From positions 2,400,001 through 2,464,000 of the forward strand of contig CP124756.1 of assembly GCA_029972225.1 (NCBI GenBank): 64,000 nt of DNA. The letters run 5' to 3'. Source of the stretch: Candidatus Thiothrix putei (GTDB lineage Bacteria > Pseudomonadota > Gammaproteobacteria > Thiotrichales > Thiotrichaceae). The translations under genes were made by a program, and so were the position numbers. Every line of letters begins with the position of its first letter. The first letter of the stretch is position 1. This document shows, in pieces, positions 10,391-19,130 of the stretch. Under the pieces are notes generated by a model. It worked only from the letters and a program-made list of their open reading frames with translations. It was not told where the DNA came from and made no database searches.

Positions 10391-12031
10391 TCATTCTAGC
10401 CCGTCGTTGACATCCGCAAACAAATCCGAGCGCAATGGCTTATCCGCAAACCGTTGTTTCCAACATCTTGGCGTAAGGTCTTGCACCTGAGAAGCGGGAT
10501 GCTCACTAACGCGCAACAGAACATCCATCAGATAGACATACGGGTTAATGTCATGCAGGCGGCAGGTGGTGATCAGGCTTTGGATGATGCCCACGTGTTC
10601 CGCGCCGAGTTCTGTCCAGCAGAACAACCAGTTTTTCCTGCCCATGGGGATGGGCCGCAGGGCGCGTTCGATGTGGTTGGTATCCATTGGCACGTCGGGA
10701 TCTTCCAGAAACACGCGCAGTTCGTGTTCGCGGCGGATGACATAACCAAGGGCTTTGGTCAGCGGGTTGGAGGGGATTAAATCGGTACGTTGTAATTGGG
10801 TTTGGCACCATTCAAAGAACTGGTCGACCAACGGCTTGCTGTGGGTGAGGCGGTAGGTACGTTTGGCTTCCCCGTCGAGTTTTTTCTCGTTAATCTGGGC
10901 TTCGTGCTGATAGAGTGCCGCGATAGTGTCAAGGGCTTGGCGTACTGCTTGTGGTTCAGCGGTTTCGGCGGCAATGAAGGTGCGACGGCTGTGTACCCAG
11001 CATTGGGCATGGGTAATCTTGTCATTGGCGTTGACGTAACTGGCATAAGCACGGTAACCGTCGCTGAGCAGTGTGCCGCTGAACTGTTGGCGAAGAGTCT
11101 TTTCAATGTGTTGCCGCCCACGGCTGGCGGAGAAGGTGAAGACGATTTCGTCCTGATCCCCGTACAGCGGCCAGAAGTAGCCTTGCTTCATCTTGCCGTT
11201 GCCTGCGGGGCTGGCTTTGATGGGGGTTTCGTCCATCGCCAGCAGCTTGCTTTGCAGTACACTGGCGAGTTGCGCTTCGGCAATGGGTTTGAGCAGGTCG
11301 ATGGCACGTTTCACCGCATTGGTCAGCGTCGTGCGGCTGAGGGTGATCCCCGCTTGGGTCAGGCGTTGGTGCTGGCGGTACAACGGCAGGTGGTACTGGA
11401 ACTTGTCCACCAACATCCCCACCAAAAAGCTGACATCGGTGACACTACGTTCCAGCACGTTGGCGGGTGCAGGGCTGGGAAGTGGTGGGTTGCTGAGCGA
11501 AGCCGAAGCACTGCCCTTACGTTTGATGACCGGGCGCTCGTATTGCAGGATGAGGTAGCTGGCAGGGCGTTGCGCCACCCGATGGGTCACCTGGGTGCCG
11601 ATCACCTCATACTGGTCAGCCTCTTCCCCCTGAAGTTCCGGCGGGGTGAGGTGAATCACCTTGACCGGGACATCGGCGGTAAAGCGTAACCCGCTGTCAT
11701 TCACGCAGTCATCGGGGCGCAGCTTGGGGGCTTTGCCGCGTTGGTAGGTGACGGTAATGCTTTCACCCTCGGGTGCGGCAACCGGGGTGGCGGCGGGGGC
11801 AAACAACGGCAACTGCGCCACCGGTATCTCAACCGGACGCTTTTCCGATTTGCTGCCAAAGACCTGTTGCCTGAACCACACCAGTTGGCGTTTTAATTCA
11901 GAAACTGCCTGTTGCAGGACGGCATTGTCTGCACGTAACCCCGCATTTTCCTCACGCAACGCCAGCATTTCCGCCACAATCGGCGGCATGGGAACGCTGG
12001 TGTCAGACGGGGTGGATGGCTTTAAAATCAT
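10391..12031 (-). CDS. tnpC: IS66 transposase TnpC (copy A, 546 aa)
   Basis: DDE transposase of the IS66 family. A leucine-zipper-like N-terminus (LREENAGLRADNAVLQQAVSELKRQL, residues 24-50) is followed by the basic FGSKSEKR motif. The catalytic acids fit D267 (MDETP), D324 (SDGYRAY) and E455 (NHIERALRP). The C-terminal helical domain is intact. Start ATG overlaps tnpB by 4 nt. It differs from the 539-aa form by seven extra residues in the zipper and has FRQQVFG rather than FRQHVFG. Confidence 0.95.
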   Translation of the reverse strand: MILKPSTPSDTSVPMPPIVAEMLALREENAGLRADNAVLQQAVSELKRQLVWFRQQVFGSKSEKRPVEIPVAQLPLFAPAATPVAAPEGESITVTYQRGKAPKLRPDDCVNDSGLRFTADVPVKVIHLTPPELQGEEADQYEVIGTQVTHRVAQRPASYLILQYERPVIKRKGSASASLSNPPLPSPAPANVLERSVTDVSFLVGMLVDKFQYHLPLYRQHQRLTQAGITLSRTTLTNAVKRAIDLLKPIAEAQLASVLQSKLLAMDETPIKASPAGNGKMKQGYFWPLYGDQDEIVFTFSASRGRQHIEKTLRQQFSGTLLSDGYRAYASYVNANDKITHAQCWVHSRRTFIAAETAEPQAVRQALDTIAALYQHEAQINEKKLDGEAKRTYRLTHSKPLVDQFFEWCQTQLQRTDLIPSNPLTKALGYVIRREHELRVFLEDPDVPMDTNHIERALRPIPMGRKNWLFCWTELGAEHVGIIQSLITTCRLHDINPYVYLMDVLLRVSEHPASQVQDLTPRCWKQRFADKPLRSDLFADVNDGLE

Positions 12032-12402
12032 GGGCTTATTATACCAGAATGTGGCTGCACAGGATACTGGTAACGCTTGAATTGTCTGGATTTTTGCACC
12101 TCAATGCCCGCCAAAATCAACTGCAAATCCGTCCGGGTCAGTTCGCGCTGCCCGCTAGTTGTCGGCTGCACCCGGTATTGCCCCTGCTCCAGGCGTTGGC
12201 TCCATAAGCAATAGCCGCTGGGTTCAAAATAGAGGATCTTCATCTGGGTTTTACGCAGGTTCACAAACACGAAATAATGCCCACTCAGGGGATTTTGCCC
12301 TAACTGGTTTTTCACCAAAGCGGTCAGCCCCGTAAAGCTTTTGCGCATGTCGGTGGCTTGGGTGCATAGCCAGATGCGGGCGGTGGCTGCGGGGGCAAAC
12401 AT
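12028..12402 (-). CDS. tnpB: IS66 TnpB accessory protein (copy A)
   Basis: A 124-aa protein of the IS66 OrfB family: RIWLCTQATDMRKSFTGLTALV near the start and GHYFVFVNLRKTQMKIL in the middle are the family signatures. It is required with TnpA and TnpC for transposition in characterised IS66 elements. The start overlaps the tnpA stop by one base and the end overlaps tnpC by 4 nt. Confidence 0.93.
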   Translation of the reverse strand: MFAPAATARIWLCTQATDMRKSFTGLTALVKNQLGQNPLSGHYFVFVNLRKTQMKILYFEPSGYCLWSQRLEQGQYRVQPTTSGQRELTRTDLQLILAGIEVQKSRQFKRYQYPVQPHSGIISP

Positions 12403-12692
12403 CAGCGTTGGCTCAGGCGTAGTTCAACACCATTCCCCAAACTCAGCACAATGTGCCAGCCTTGCCCCAGCGCGGCATGACCCGCCGATAATGCTCCCAA
12501 GTCGATGAAGGTATTAGCGGGAACGGCTGGTTCCTCCACGCCATCTGCGGAGCGTAGACGCTGCCGCCATTGGCAAAAACTGGCGTAACCGATACTGTGC
12601 TGTTCACAAAATGCCGGGGCGGATAAGCCGCTGGCTTGCCATTGGCTGATGAGGGTTTGCCATTCGCTGGCGCGGCGGTGAGGGCGTTTCAT
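12402..12692 (-). CDS. tnpA: IS66 TnpA accessory protein (copy A)
   Basis: A 96-aa protein with a helix-turn-helix-like segment (WQASGLSAPAFCEQHSIGYASFCQWRQRLR), the hallmark of IS66 OrfA, proposed to bind the element ends. GAGGTTTCC upstream is a weak ribosome site. Confidence 0.9.
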   Translation of the reverse strand: MKRPHRRASEWQTLISQWQASGLSAPAFCEQHSIGYASFCQWRQRLRSADGVEEPAVPANTFIDLGALSAGHAALGQGWHIVLSLGNGVELRLSQR

Positions 12693-13180
12693 TGAGGTTT
12701 CCTTCGGTTGTTCAGGTTGGAAACCAGTTTAGGACGTGGAAATCGCGAGGGCTAGACGTGCTGAAATGGTCGCTTACCTTTATTAGCTCCTCTGCTTTTG
12801 GTTTTGATAACTGTAGGACACAGTTCAGAGATATTTGCAATACGACCTTTGTTATCTTTAGTAGCTTCAGATAAAATCATGTCCGGGAAATTCCCGGTCA
12901 AGTCTGCTTCAAGTGCTATAGCTGATTCAGTAAATAATTTATTCCTCATATGGTCATCAAGACGGATAGTCTTTTTACGCTTTCTAATGGAAACGTAATA
13001 CTCGTTTATCTGTTTTATGAAATCAGTTATATAGACTAAATTTGATTTACTATCACCCAAAAAAGAAATGAGTGCATTATTGTTATTGTCTTCTAAAACT
13101 GGAACGTTTATTATTAATGACATAGTGATATGCCTCCTTGTGGTTTTAGTTATCGTAGAGACCACATTGAACTCTTGATT

Positions 13181-13206
13181 AGCCCTATTTGCGTTAGGGC
13201 TTTTTA
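13181..13206 (+). terminator. Hairpin AGCCCTA/TAGGGCT followed by Ts
   Basis: A perfect 7-bp stem followed by TTTTTA on the plus strand, in the gap between two minus-strand KilA-N-like genes. The T tract suits a plus-strand transcript, although the flanking genes are on the minus strand, so it may stop antisense transcription. Confidence 0.45.
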
Positions 13207-13231
13207 TTTGTCTGCTCCTTTTGGAACAGTA

Positions 13232-13582
13232 TTAAAACATAACTTCAAAAAGTTCTCTGTATGCAACTACACGTAATGCAGAATCAATTTTGCCCATTGC
13301 TTCTAATGCAACGATAGGATGAACAAATGTTCCGCCTTTGCTGCCATGTACGACTTTAATAAAGTTATCTGGAGAAGTAGCATCTACTTCTTCTGTTAGT
13401 GCTGTTAAAAATTCTTTAGTTGTAGGTGAACCTACGAAATCTCTTAGATAGAGTTGGTTCTTACCTTTTAGAATTCTTAGCTTATTGCCAATTTTATAAA
13501 GCTGATTAAGGGATACTAATCCTGTCTCTGGGTCAGGATTCATAACTAAATCTAAAGCTTGTTGTAATAATTCGTTTTCCAT
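13232..13582 (-). CDS. Small KilA-N-like domain protein
   Basis: About 116 aa from MENELLQQALDLVMN. The C-terminal half (NQLYLRDFVGSPTTKEFLTAL ... GSKGGTFVHPIVALEAMGKID) follows the KilA-N outline with a GTFVHPIVALEAM core like that in the split gene just downstream. KilA-N domains bind DNA and are typical of phage antirepressors. The start at 13582 is chosen over the longer frame at 13600 because of GAGGG upstream. It probably lies in one operon with the split KilA-N gene. Confidence 0.6.
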   Translation of the reverse strand: MENELLQQALDLVMNPDPETGLVSLNQLYKIGNKLRILKGKNQLYLRDFVGSPTTKEFLTALTEEVDATSPDNFIKVVHGSKGGTFVHPIVALEAMGKIDSALRVVAYRELFEVMF

Positions 13583-13794
13583 TTTCAATTGCCCTCGCAT
13601 TCATTGTTATTTACTTATTTGTTTTAACTATATTATTGAAGTTATACATTAAAGATAAGCTATCTATATAGTATGTCAATAGATAATAACGATACTATTA
13701 GAATAATTACATTACAAATTGTTAATGTTCTTTAATCCTTTAGGGGGTTGAAGGGGAACTTATGGGCGCATTTTCTATAAGTCGTTTTCCTTTT

Positions 13795-13812
13795 GGTGTT
13801 TTGGGAAACACC
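13795..13812. repeat. Perfect hairpin GGTGTTT-TGGG-AAACACC
   Basis: Seven-bp perfect stem with a 4-nt loop in the non-coding stretch 13601-13871. The same stretch holds the TTTAGGGGG ... TTATGGGCGCATTTT segment shared with 9850-9876. It may be part of a replication or packaging region. Confidence 0.4.
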
Positions 13813-13826
13813 GGCTATTATGAAAA

Positions 13827-13850
13827 TAGATAGATAGATAGATAGATAGA
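13827..13850 (+). repeat. Tetranucleotide tandem repeat (TAGA)x6
   Basis: Six perfect TAGA units directly upstream of the ribosome site of the next gene. Tetranucleotide tracts slip easily during replication. Confidence 0.9.
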
Positions 13851-13871
13851 ATAATAATGAAGGAGTTTGAT

Positions 13872-14126
13872 ATGACAGGTATAAAAAAATTTAGAGCAAA
13901 GAAGAAATTCATATTTGAGAACAAGGAAGGGAAACTTATAGTTGGTGTATCTGCCTTAGGGCAGTATCGGTATGTAGGTATTTATGATTCTCTTGAATTA
14001 GCTGAGGCGGCAAGAAATGCAGTATTAGAAGAAAATGAACTAATGTATCTGGTAGAGGAAGAGTATATTCCTAAGCCCAAGAAACGAGCTTCAAGAAATA
14101 GATCTAAGTATATTATAAAGCGATAG
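13872..14126 (+). CDS. Small basic protein with AP2-like segment
   Basis: An 84-aa protein from ATG 13872, preceded by AAGGAG. An earlier ATG (13857) lies upstream of that ribosome site and is less likely. The segment YRYVGIYDSLELAEAARNAVLEE resembles the end of AP2-type DNA-binding repeats found with phage HNH endonucleases. The C-terminus is strongly basic (KPKKRASRNRSKYIIKR), which suits nucleic-acid binding. It reads opposite to its neighbours and is isolated. The assignment is tentative. Confidence 0.5.
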   Translation: MTGIKKFRAKKKFIFENKEGKLIVGVSALGQYRYVGIYDSLELAEAARNAVLEENELMYLVEEEYIPKPKKRASRNRSKYIIKR

Positions 14127-14372
14127 GCATTAATGCGTTAAATACTTACTGTGCTTCGTCCTATTGGGCGCAAATGGCATAAGCCTTATGGTTGTAGCCA
14201 TAATAAAATAAAACGATTGTAGGACATCTTAGGCTCGTCTCTTGGCGAGACTCTCCACTTACAGGACTGTTGCTTTGTTGGTTGAGTGTAAGCGACCATT
14301 TCAGCACGTCTAGCCCTCGCGATTTCCACGTCCTAAACTGGTTTCCAACCTGAACAACCGAAGGAAACCTCA

Positions 14373-14663
14373 ATGAAACGCCCTCACCGCCGTGCCAGCG
14401 AATGGCAAACCCTCATTAGCCAATGGCAAGCCAGCGGCTTATCCGCCCCGGCATTTTGTGAACAGCACAGTATCGGTTACGCCAGTTTTTGCCAATGGCG
14501 GCAGCGTCTACGCTCCGCAGATGGCGTGGAGGAACCAGCCGTTCCCGCCAATACCTTCATCGACTTGGGAGCATTATCGGCGGGTCATGCCGCGCTGGGG
14601 CAAGGCTGGCACATTGTGCTGAGTTTGGGGAATGGTGTTGAACTACGCCTGAGCCAACGCTGA
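14373..14663 (+). CDS. tnpA: IS66 TnpA accessory protein (copy B)
   Basis: 96 aa, with the same translation as copy A; complete and apparently functional. Confidence 0.9.
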   Translation: MKRPHRRASEWQTLISQWQASGLSAPAFCEQHSIGYASFCQWRQRLRSADGVEEPAVPANTFIDLGALSAGHAALGQGWHIVLSLGNGVELRLSQR

Positions 14664-15037
14664 TGTTTGCCCCCGCCGCCACCGCCCGCATCTGGCTATG
14701 CACCCAAGCCACCGACATGCGCAAAAGCTTTACGGGGCTGACCGCTTTGGTGAAAAACCAGTTAGGGCAAAATCCCCTGAGTGGGCATTATTTCGTGTTT
14801 GTGAACCTGCGTAAAACCCAGATGAAGATCCTCTATTTTGAACCCAGCGGCTATTGCTTATGGAGCCAACGCTTGGAGCAGGGGCAATACCGGGTGCAGC
14901 CGACAACTAGCGGGCAGCGCGAACTGACCCGGACGGATTTGCAGTTGATTTTAGCAGGCATTGAGGTGCAAAAATCCAGACAATTCAAGCGTTACCAGTA
15001 TCCTGTGCAGCCACATTCTGGTATAACAAGCCCATGA
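14663..15037 (+). CDS. tnpB: IS66 TnpB accessory protein (copy B)
   Basis: 124 aa, intact, overlapping tnpA by one base and tnpC by 4 nt. It ends SGITSP where copy A ends SGIISP. Confidence 0.92.
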   Translation: MFAPAATARIWLCTQATDMRKSFTGLTALVKNQLGQNPLSGHYFVFVNLRKTQMKILYFEPSGYCLWSQRLEQGQYRVQPTTSGQRELTRTDLQLILAGIEVQKSRQFKRYQYPVQPHSGITSP

Positions 15038-16674
15038 TTTTAAAGCCATCCACCCCGTCTGACACCAGCGTTCCCATGCCGCCGATTGTGGCGGAAATGC
15101 TGGCGTTGCGTGAGGAAAATGCGGGGTTACGTGCAGACAATGCCGTCCTGCAACAGGCAGTTTCTGAATTAAAACGCCAACTGGCGTGGTTCAGGCAACA
15201 GGTCTTTGGCAGCAAATCGGAAAAGCGTCCGGTTGAGATACCGGTGGCGCAGTTGCCGTTGTTTGCCCCCGCCGCCACCCCGGTTGCCGCACCCGAGGGT
15301 GAAAGCATTACCGTCACCTACCAACGCGGCAAAGCCCCCAAGCTGCGCCCCGATGACTGCGTGAATGACAGCGGGTTACGCTTTACCGCCGATGTCCCGG
15401 TCAAGGTGATTCACCTCACCCCGCCGGAACTTCAGGGGGAAGAGGCTGACCAGTATGAGGTGATCGGCACCCAGGTGACCCATCGGGTGGCGCAACGCCC
15501 TGCCAGCTACCTGATCCTGCAATACGAGCGCCCCGTCATCAAACGCAAGGGCAGTGCTTCGGCTTCGCTCAGCAACCCACCGCTTCCCAGCCCTGCACCC
15601 GCCAACGTGCTGGAACGTAGTGTCACCGATGTCAGCTTTTTGGTGGGGATGTTGGTGGACAAGTTCCAGTACCACCTGCCGTTGTACCGCCAGCACCAAC
15701 GCCTGACCCAGGCGGGGATCACCCTCAGCCGCACGACGCTGACCAATGCGGTGAAACGTGCCATCGACCTGCTCAAACCCATTGCCGAAGCGCAACTCGC
15801 CAGTGTACTGCAAAGCAAGCTGCTGGCGATGGACGAAACCCCCATCAAAGCCAGTCCCGCAGGCAACGGCAAGATGAAGCAAGGCTACTTCTGGCCGCTG
15901 TACGGGGATCAGGACGAAATCGTCTTCACCTTCTCCGCCAGCCGTGGGCGGCAACACATTGAAAAGACCCTTCGCCAACAGTTCAGCGGCACACTGCTCA
16001 GCGACGGTTACCGTGCTTATGCCAGTTACGTCAACGCCAATGACAAGATTACCCATGCCCAATGCTGGGTACACAGCCGTCGCACCTTCATTGCCGCCGA
16101 AACCGCTGAACCACAAGCAGTACGCCAAGCCCTTGACACTATCGCGGCACTCTATCAGCACGAAGCCCAGATTAACGAGAAAAAACTCGACGGGGAAGCC
16201 AAACGTACCTACCGCCTCACCCACAGCAAGCCGTTGGTCGACCAGTTCTTTGAATGGTGCCAAACCCAATTACAACGTACCGATTTAGTCCCCTCCAACC
16301 CGCTGACCAAAGCCCTTGGTTATGTCATCCGCCGCGAACACGAACTGCGCGTGTTTCTGGAAGATCCCGACGTGCCAATGGATACCAACCACATCGAACG
16401 CGCCCTGCGGCCCATCCCCATGGGCAGGAAAAACTGGTTGTTCTGCTGGACAGAACTCGGCGCGGAACACGTGGGCATCATCCAAAGCCTGATCACCACC
16501 TGCCGCCTGCATGACATTAACCCGTATGTCTATCTGATGGATGTTCTGTTGCGCGTTAGTGAGCATCCCGCTTCTCAGGTGCAAGACCTTACGCCAAGAT
16601 GTTGGAAACAACGGTTTGCGGATAAGCCATTGCGCTCGGATTTGTTTGCGGATATCAACGACGGGCTAGAATGA
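15034..16674 (+). CDS. tnpC: IS66 transposase TnpC (copy B, 546 aa)
   Basis: Intact DDE transposase of the 546-aa class, with a handful of substitutions relative to copy A (for example AWFRQQ for VWFRQQ and DLVPSN for DLIPSN). All three catalytic acids are present. Confidence 0.95.
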   Translation: MILKPSTPSDTSVPMPPIVAEMLALREENAGLRADNAVLQQAVSELKRQLAWFRQQVFGSKSEKRPVEIPVAQLPLFAPAATPVAAPEGESITVTYQRGKAPKLRPDDCVNDSGLRFTADVPVKVIHLTPPELQGEEADQYEVIGTQVTHRVAQRPASYLILQYERPVIKRKGSASASLSNPPLPSPAPANVLERSVTDVSFLVGMLVDKFQYHLPLYRQHQRLTQAGITLSRTTLTNAVKRAIDLLKPIAEAQLASVLQSKLLAMDETPIKASPAGNGKMKQGYFWPLYGDQDEIVFTFSASRGRQHIEKTLRQQFSGTLLSDGYRAYASYVNANDKITHAQCWVHSRRTFIAAETAEPQAVRQALDTIAALYQHEAQINEKKLDGEAKRTYRLTHSKPLVDQFFEWCQTQLQRTDLVPSNPLTKALGYVIRREHELRVFLEDPDVPMDTNHIERALRPIPMGRKNWLFCWTELGAEHVGIIQSLITTCRLHDINPYVYLMDVLLRVSEHPASQVQDLTPRCWKQRFADKPLRSDLFADINDGLE

Positions 16675-16716
16675 CCGTTTACGGTTGAGTGATGGGGGTT
16701 ATCCCGCTTTGACACT

Positions 16717-16876
16717 CCGGCAGAATCTGCCTGTTAACGAGAACCTGAGAGCTGGTGCAATTTGTCTCTGTTTGGTCTGGGGGATTTGCCAGTGGAGAAC
16801 GCACAATACCAGAATCTGGGATGAAACGAGAACCTAAGAGCAAGTGCCAAATTGGCAGGTTAACGAGAACCTGACA
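16717..16876. repeat. Direct repeats AACGAGAACCTRA near the replication gene
   Basis: Three copies of a 13-15 bp motif, TTAACGAGAACCTGAGAG (16735), AAACGAGAACCTAAGAG (16824) and TTAACGAGAACCTGACAG (16860), lie just beyond the 3' end of the replication-protein gene. Related flanks (CAGAATCTG; GTGCAATTTG/GTGCCAAATTGG) accompany two of them. They could be initiator-binding repeats, but no experimental parallel is known to me. Confidence 0.5.
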
Positions 16877-16879
16877 GAT

Positions 16880-18064
16880 TCAGCCCATGAGCATGGATAA
16901 AGGGATGTTAGCTTTTGTATCCGTATCAGTATCAGACACTTCTATACGGGCTACCGTACTCTCAATTTCTGATAGTGGTATACCTGACATCTTCATGTGT
17001 CTAGGTTCAACCATCTGCAATAATGGGTTCATTCCCTCTCCATTGTAAGGACGAGCAAGGTCTACACCTATCTTATCCTTTACAGACTTTCTGTATCTTA
17101 CTCGTGTTCGTTCTGCTGGAATGATTACCTCTAATGGGTCTCCAACATACTTCCATCTACAGTAGTATCCTGCTTCTACTGAATCCAATAAACTTAAATC
17201 TTCTGATACTGCTTTCATAAGTTTCAATTTCTCTCTGTATTTTTTATAAATAATTTCTGCTATGTTTATAGACCACTGGGCTACATCACTAAGCTCAAGT
17301 TTATCTAACTCTCTTGGCTTTAGTATAAGCTCTATACGTAGCTTGTCTGACATCCATTCTTGGTCTTTACTGGATAGGTATTGTAGCATCTTTTTATTAT
17401 TGCGCTCTACCCATTTATCGTAAATACGAAAAGCTGAATCACTATGGACATGATTTCCAACATAGACGGTATTATCTTTTACCGTTATTGTTGCGTTTGT
17501 ATCCAGACGATTAGGTAATAGACTTAGATACTGTGATGGTCTTGGAGTAATGCACATAGAGTTTATGTCTACACCGAGTATTTTTATCTCTGTGGACTCA
17601 ACAACATTACCGCAGGCGGGACGGAAGACCCTAGGGAGTATGTCTATACGGTTTATTTCTGTTAGCGCCTTATGGACTGTCTCAGTGGTCAGAAACCGTA
17701 TGTCTGAACTACCATACAAGTTATGACCGTAAAGGTATTTATTGGGTGAGGTTATGACCTCTATTGCTGTGTTATCTTCACATGACCTAATGTATAAAGT
17801 GGTTTCGTTTGTAGCATCTGTACTGAGTTTTATACTTTTATTGGTAGATTTTACCACTTCACCGTTATCATCCAGTTCAAGTAGGTATGTTTCTGCTATA
17901 GGACGATGTTCTCCTATTGAAATGATGAAATGTAATCTATCTATCATTACAGGTGAAAGAATGTCATGGCTGCTTAGGTAATAGTATCTTGTATTTAATA
18001 GATACTTTTTGATGATTTTAGATAAATGTTCTGGACATAATCGGGTATCGTTACTATAATGCAC
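16880..18064 (-). CDS. Phage/plasmid replication protein, gene II/X-like (filamentous phage type), copy 1
   Basis: A 394-aa protein. SPNKYLYGHNLYGSSDIRF near residue 107, DSAFRIYDKWVE near 205 and KLRIELILKPRELDKLELS near 242 match the pattern of filamentous-phage gpII-type rolling-circle initiators, which nick the plus-strand origin and stay bound to the DNA end. The C-terminal YRKSVKDKIGVDLARPY resembles the end of the second replication protein (28671-29663) and of a 70-aa fragment at 19619. Start is GTG 18064 with AGGAG 9 nt upstream. It is the last gene of a long minus-strand operon. AT-rich and clearly acquired. Confidence 0.68.
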   Translation of the reverse strand: MHYSNDTRLCPEHLSKIIKKYLLNTRYYYLSSHDILSPVMIDRLHFIISIGEHRPIAETYLLELDDNGEVVKSTNKSIKLSTDATNETTLYIRSCEDNTAIEVITSPNKYLYGHNLYGSSDIRFLTTETVHKALTEINRIDILPRVFRPACGNVVESTEIKILGVDINSMCITPRPSQYLSLLPNRLDTNATITVKDNTVYVGNHVHSDSAFRIYDKWVERNNKKMLQYLSSKDQEWMSDKLRIELILKPRELDKLELSDVAQWSINIAEIIYKKYREKLKLMKAVSEDLSLLDSVEAGYYCRWKYVGDPLEVIIPAERTRVRYRKSVKDKIGVDLARPYNGEGMNPLLQMVEPRHMKMSGIPLSEIESTVARIEVSDTDTDTKANIPLSMLMG

Positions 18065-18133
18065 TTATTGAATCTCCTAATTTATTCGACTTCTTTTCGT
18101 TATGGGATTTAATGTTTTCAAACTGTAAACCTT

Positions 18134-18171
18134 AATACCCAATAGTCTGCATAACTACTGGGTATTTTTTT
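18134..18171 (+). terminator. Hairpin AATACCCA/TGGGTATT with T tract
   Basis: Eight-bp perfect stem with a 17-nt loop, followed by TTTTTTTG on the plus strand. It lies between two minus-strand genes; on the minus strand it could still act as an attenuating hairpin before the replication gene. Confidence 0.45.
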
Positions 18172-18175
18172 GTAT

Positions 18176-18481
18176 TCAATCAATACAGGCTAACATAGCC
18201 ATTTTGTATTTATCTGGTTCGTACTTTTGTAGTAGCTTGATGTAGTTATTTAATAACCTATCGTTCTCTGCTTGAAGTTCATCACAGCCTTGTGCTGTTC
18301 CAAGTGTCATTCTGTATCCTGCCTCTTCAAGGTGTTTAACTAAAGTAGGTGGAGCTTCCTTATGTTCTTTACAAAACTCCATTATCGTTAAACCTGATTT
18401 AATGTATTCGTTTACTAATTCCTTTAGTTGGGATTCTGAACGACGAACTACTTCTTTCCGCTTTTCTATTGTCTCTGCCAT
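18176..18481 (-). CDS. Small helical protein, possible HTH regulator
   Basis: 101 aa from MAETIEKRKEVV. The segment LTIMEFCKEHKEAPPTLVKHLEEAGY reads like a helix-turn-helix of the type seen in transposase-OrfA and phage regulators, with a short coiled coil afterwards (CDELQAENDRLLNNYIKLLQKY). GAGGGTAG lies upstream of the chosen start; the longer frame has no ribosome site. Sits in the minus-strand phage-like operon. The short protein at 33016-33279 has a comparable layout. Confidence 0.5.
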   Translation of the reverse strand: MAETIEKRKEVVRRSESQLKELVNEYIKSGLTIMEFCKEHKEAPPTLVKHLEEAGYRMTLGTAQGCDELQAENDRLLNNYIKLLQKYEPDKYKMAMLACID

Positions 18482-18555
18482 AGGTACTACCCTCGTATTA
18501 AAATTTTGAAGGTAGCACTTATGATAGTTCTGTAGCAAAAGTGTCTGACAGGTGG

Positions 18556-18888
18556 TCAGGAGATAAGTCTGCCTGAGAACTTATGTTCATAACGTAGAGT
18601 GTGGATTAGGTTAGCTAACTCATTGAGCTTATAATCAAGGTTGCTATCTATTGAGGTTTGGACTTGACCACCACCTAAGTTTAATGACGCTACATTAAGT
18701 GCAGTGACTTCATTTAGTAATTTTCTGATACTGGTTAACTGAGCGTTTACAGATACTACTGCTACTGGTGCTTTATCAACCCTGAAAGGTTTATTAAGTT
18801 CATCCTGCTCTCTGCGGTAATCTGCTAATTGTGCAGCTCTAAGGGCTTGCATTTCTTCTACTGTTTTAGTTTGAATTGTATTCATCAT
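18556..18888 (-). CDS. Hypothetical phage-like operon protein, 110 aa
   Basis: Not recognised. A helical N-terminus (TVEEMQALRAAQLADYRREQDELNKPF), a middle SVNAQLTSIRKLLNEVTALNVASLNL and a C-terminal SNLDYKLNELANLIHTLRYEHKF suggest a small oligomeric helical protein. Its ATG overlaps the stop of the gene upstream, so the two are translationally coupled. Confidence 0.5.
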   Translation of the reverse strand: MMNTIQTKTVEEMQALRAAQLADYRREQDELNKPFRVDKAPVAVVSVNAQLTSIRKLLNEVTALNVASLNLGGGQVQTSIDSNLDYKLNELANLIHTLRYEHKFSGRLIS

Positions 18889-19130
18889 TGTAGTAGTGCT
18901 CCTTGTAAATATTCTTTTAATGATTCGTCTTTAATCAGATTTATTGCACTTGTGATTCTGATAATCTCAAAAGGATTACAACCAGTGGCAGTTAGTTCAA
19001 AAGTTTGGAATACTTCACCTTCCTCTGGTCTTTCCTTTAGCCTTAATGACCTTAGGGATACGTACTTAACGTCATCAATAGTGACGAAATGAAATTCGGT
19101 ATGCTTAAAATACGAGACTCGTCTATTCAT
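18885..19130 (-). CDS. Hypothetical phage-like operon protein, 81 aa
   Basis: Starts MNRRVSYFKHTEFHFVTIDD, with GGAGGT upstream; ATGA overlap with the preceding gene. No family recognised. Mixed beta/alpha composition (KYVSLRSLRLKERPEEGEVFQTFEL). Small genes in this position in filamentous phages often encode single-strand DNA-binding proteins, but no specific motif supports that here. Confidence 0.45.
   Translation of the reverse strand: MNRRVSYFKHTEFHFVTIDDVKYVSLRSLRLKERPEEGEVFQTFELTATGCNPFEIIRITSAINLIKDESLKEYLQGALLQ

Larger units (their letters stand above)
10383..12777 (-). mobile_element. IS66-family insertion sequence, copy A (2395 bp)
   Basis: The terminal inverted repeats read GTAAACGGTCATTCTAGCCC at the left end and GTAAGCGACCATTTCAGCAC at the other. 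CTTTATT abuts both ends; it becomes 8 bp (CCTTTATT) if the outermost base is counted as target. It carries tnpA, tnpB and tnpC in the standard overlapping order. This copy is the 2395-bp class whose TnpC has 546 residues. It splits a KilA-N-like gene. Confidence 0.95.
9993..13123 (-). pseudogene. KilA-N-like protein gene split by IS66 copy A
   Basis: The 5' part (12778-13123, from MSLIINVPVLEDNN) and the 3' part (9993-10382) join in frame when the IS66 element and one copy of its target duplication are removed, giving GANKGTWMHKRLVLVLLS at the junction. The joined protein is about 240 aa. GTWMHKRLVLVLLSGIDGFIANKV matches the conserved C-terminal half of KilA-N DNA-binding domains of phage and plasmid proteins. 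The start at 13123 has GGAGG upstream. Its role is unknown; KilA-N proteins are often antirepressors or regulators in phages. Confidence 0.7.
14288..16682 (+). mobile_element. IS66-family insertion sequence, copy B (2395 bp)
   Basis: Same class as copy A, in the opposite orientation. It is bordered by a perfect 8-bp target duplication GGTTGAGT (14280-14287 and 16683-16690). The insertion is in non-coding sequence between the AP2-like gene and the replication-protein gene. Confidence 0.96.

Noticed and set aside
10796..11689. A 297-codon open frame antisense to tnpC, repeated in every IS66 copy
   Set aside because: It is the shadow of the GC-rich tnpC gene on the opposite strand, with no ribosome site or family match.
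16735..16745. TAACGAGAAC near replication gene copy 1, identical to the left end of one attC
   Set aside because: No attC arms or GTTA core follow at the right distance, and the motif belongs to a local direct repeat instead.
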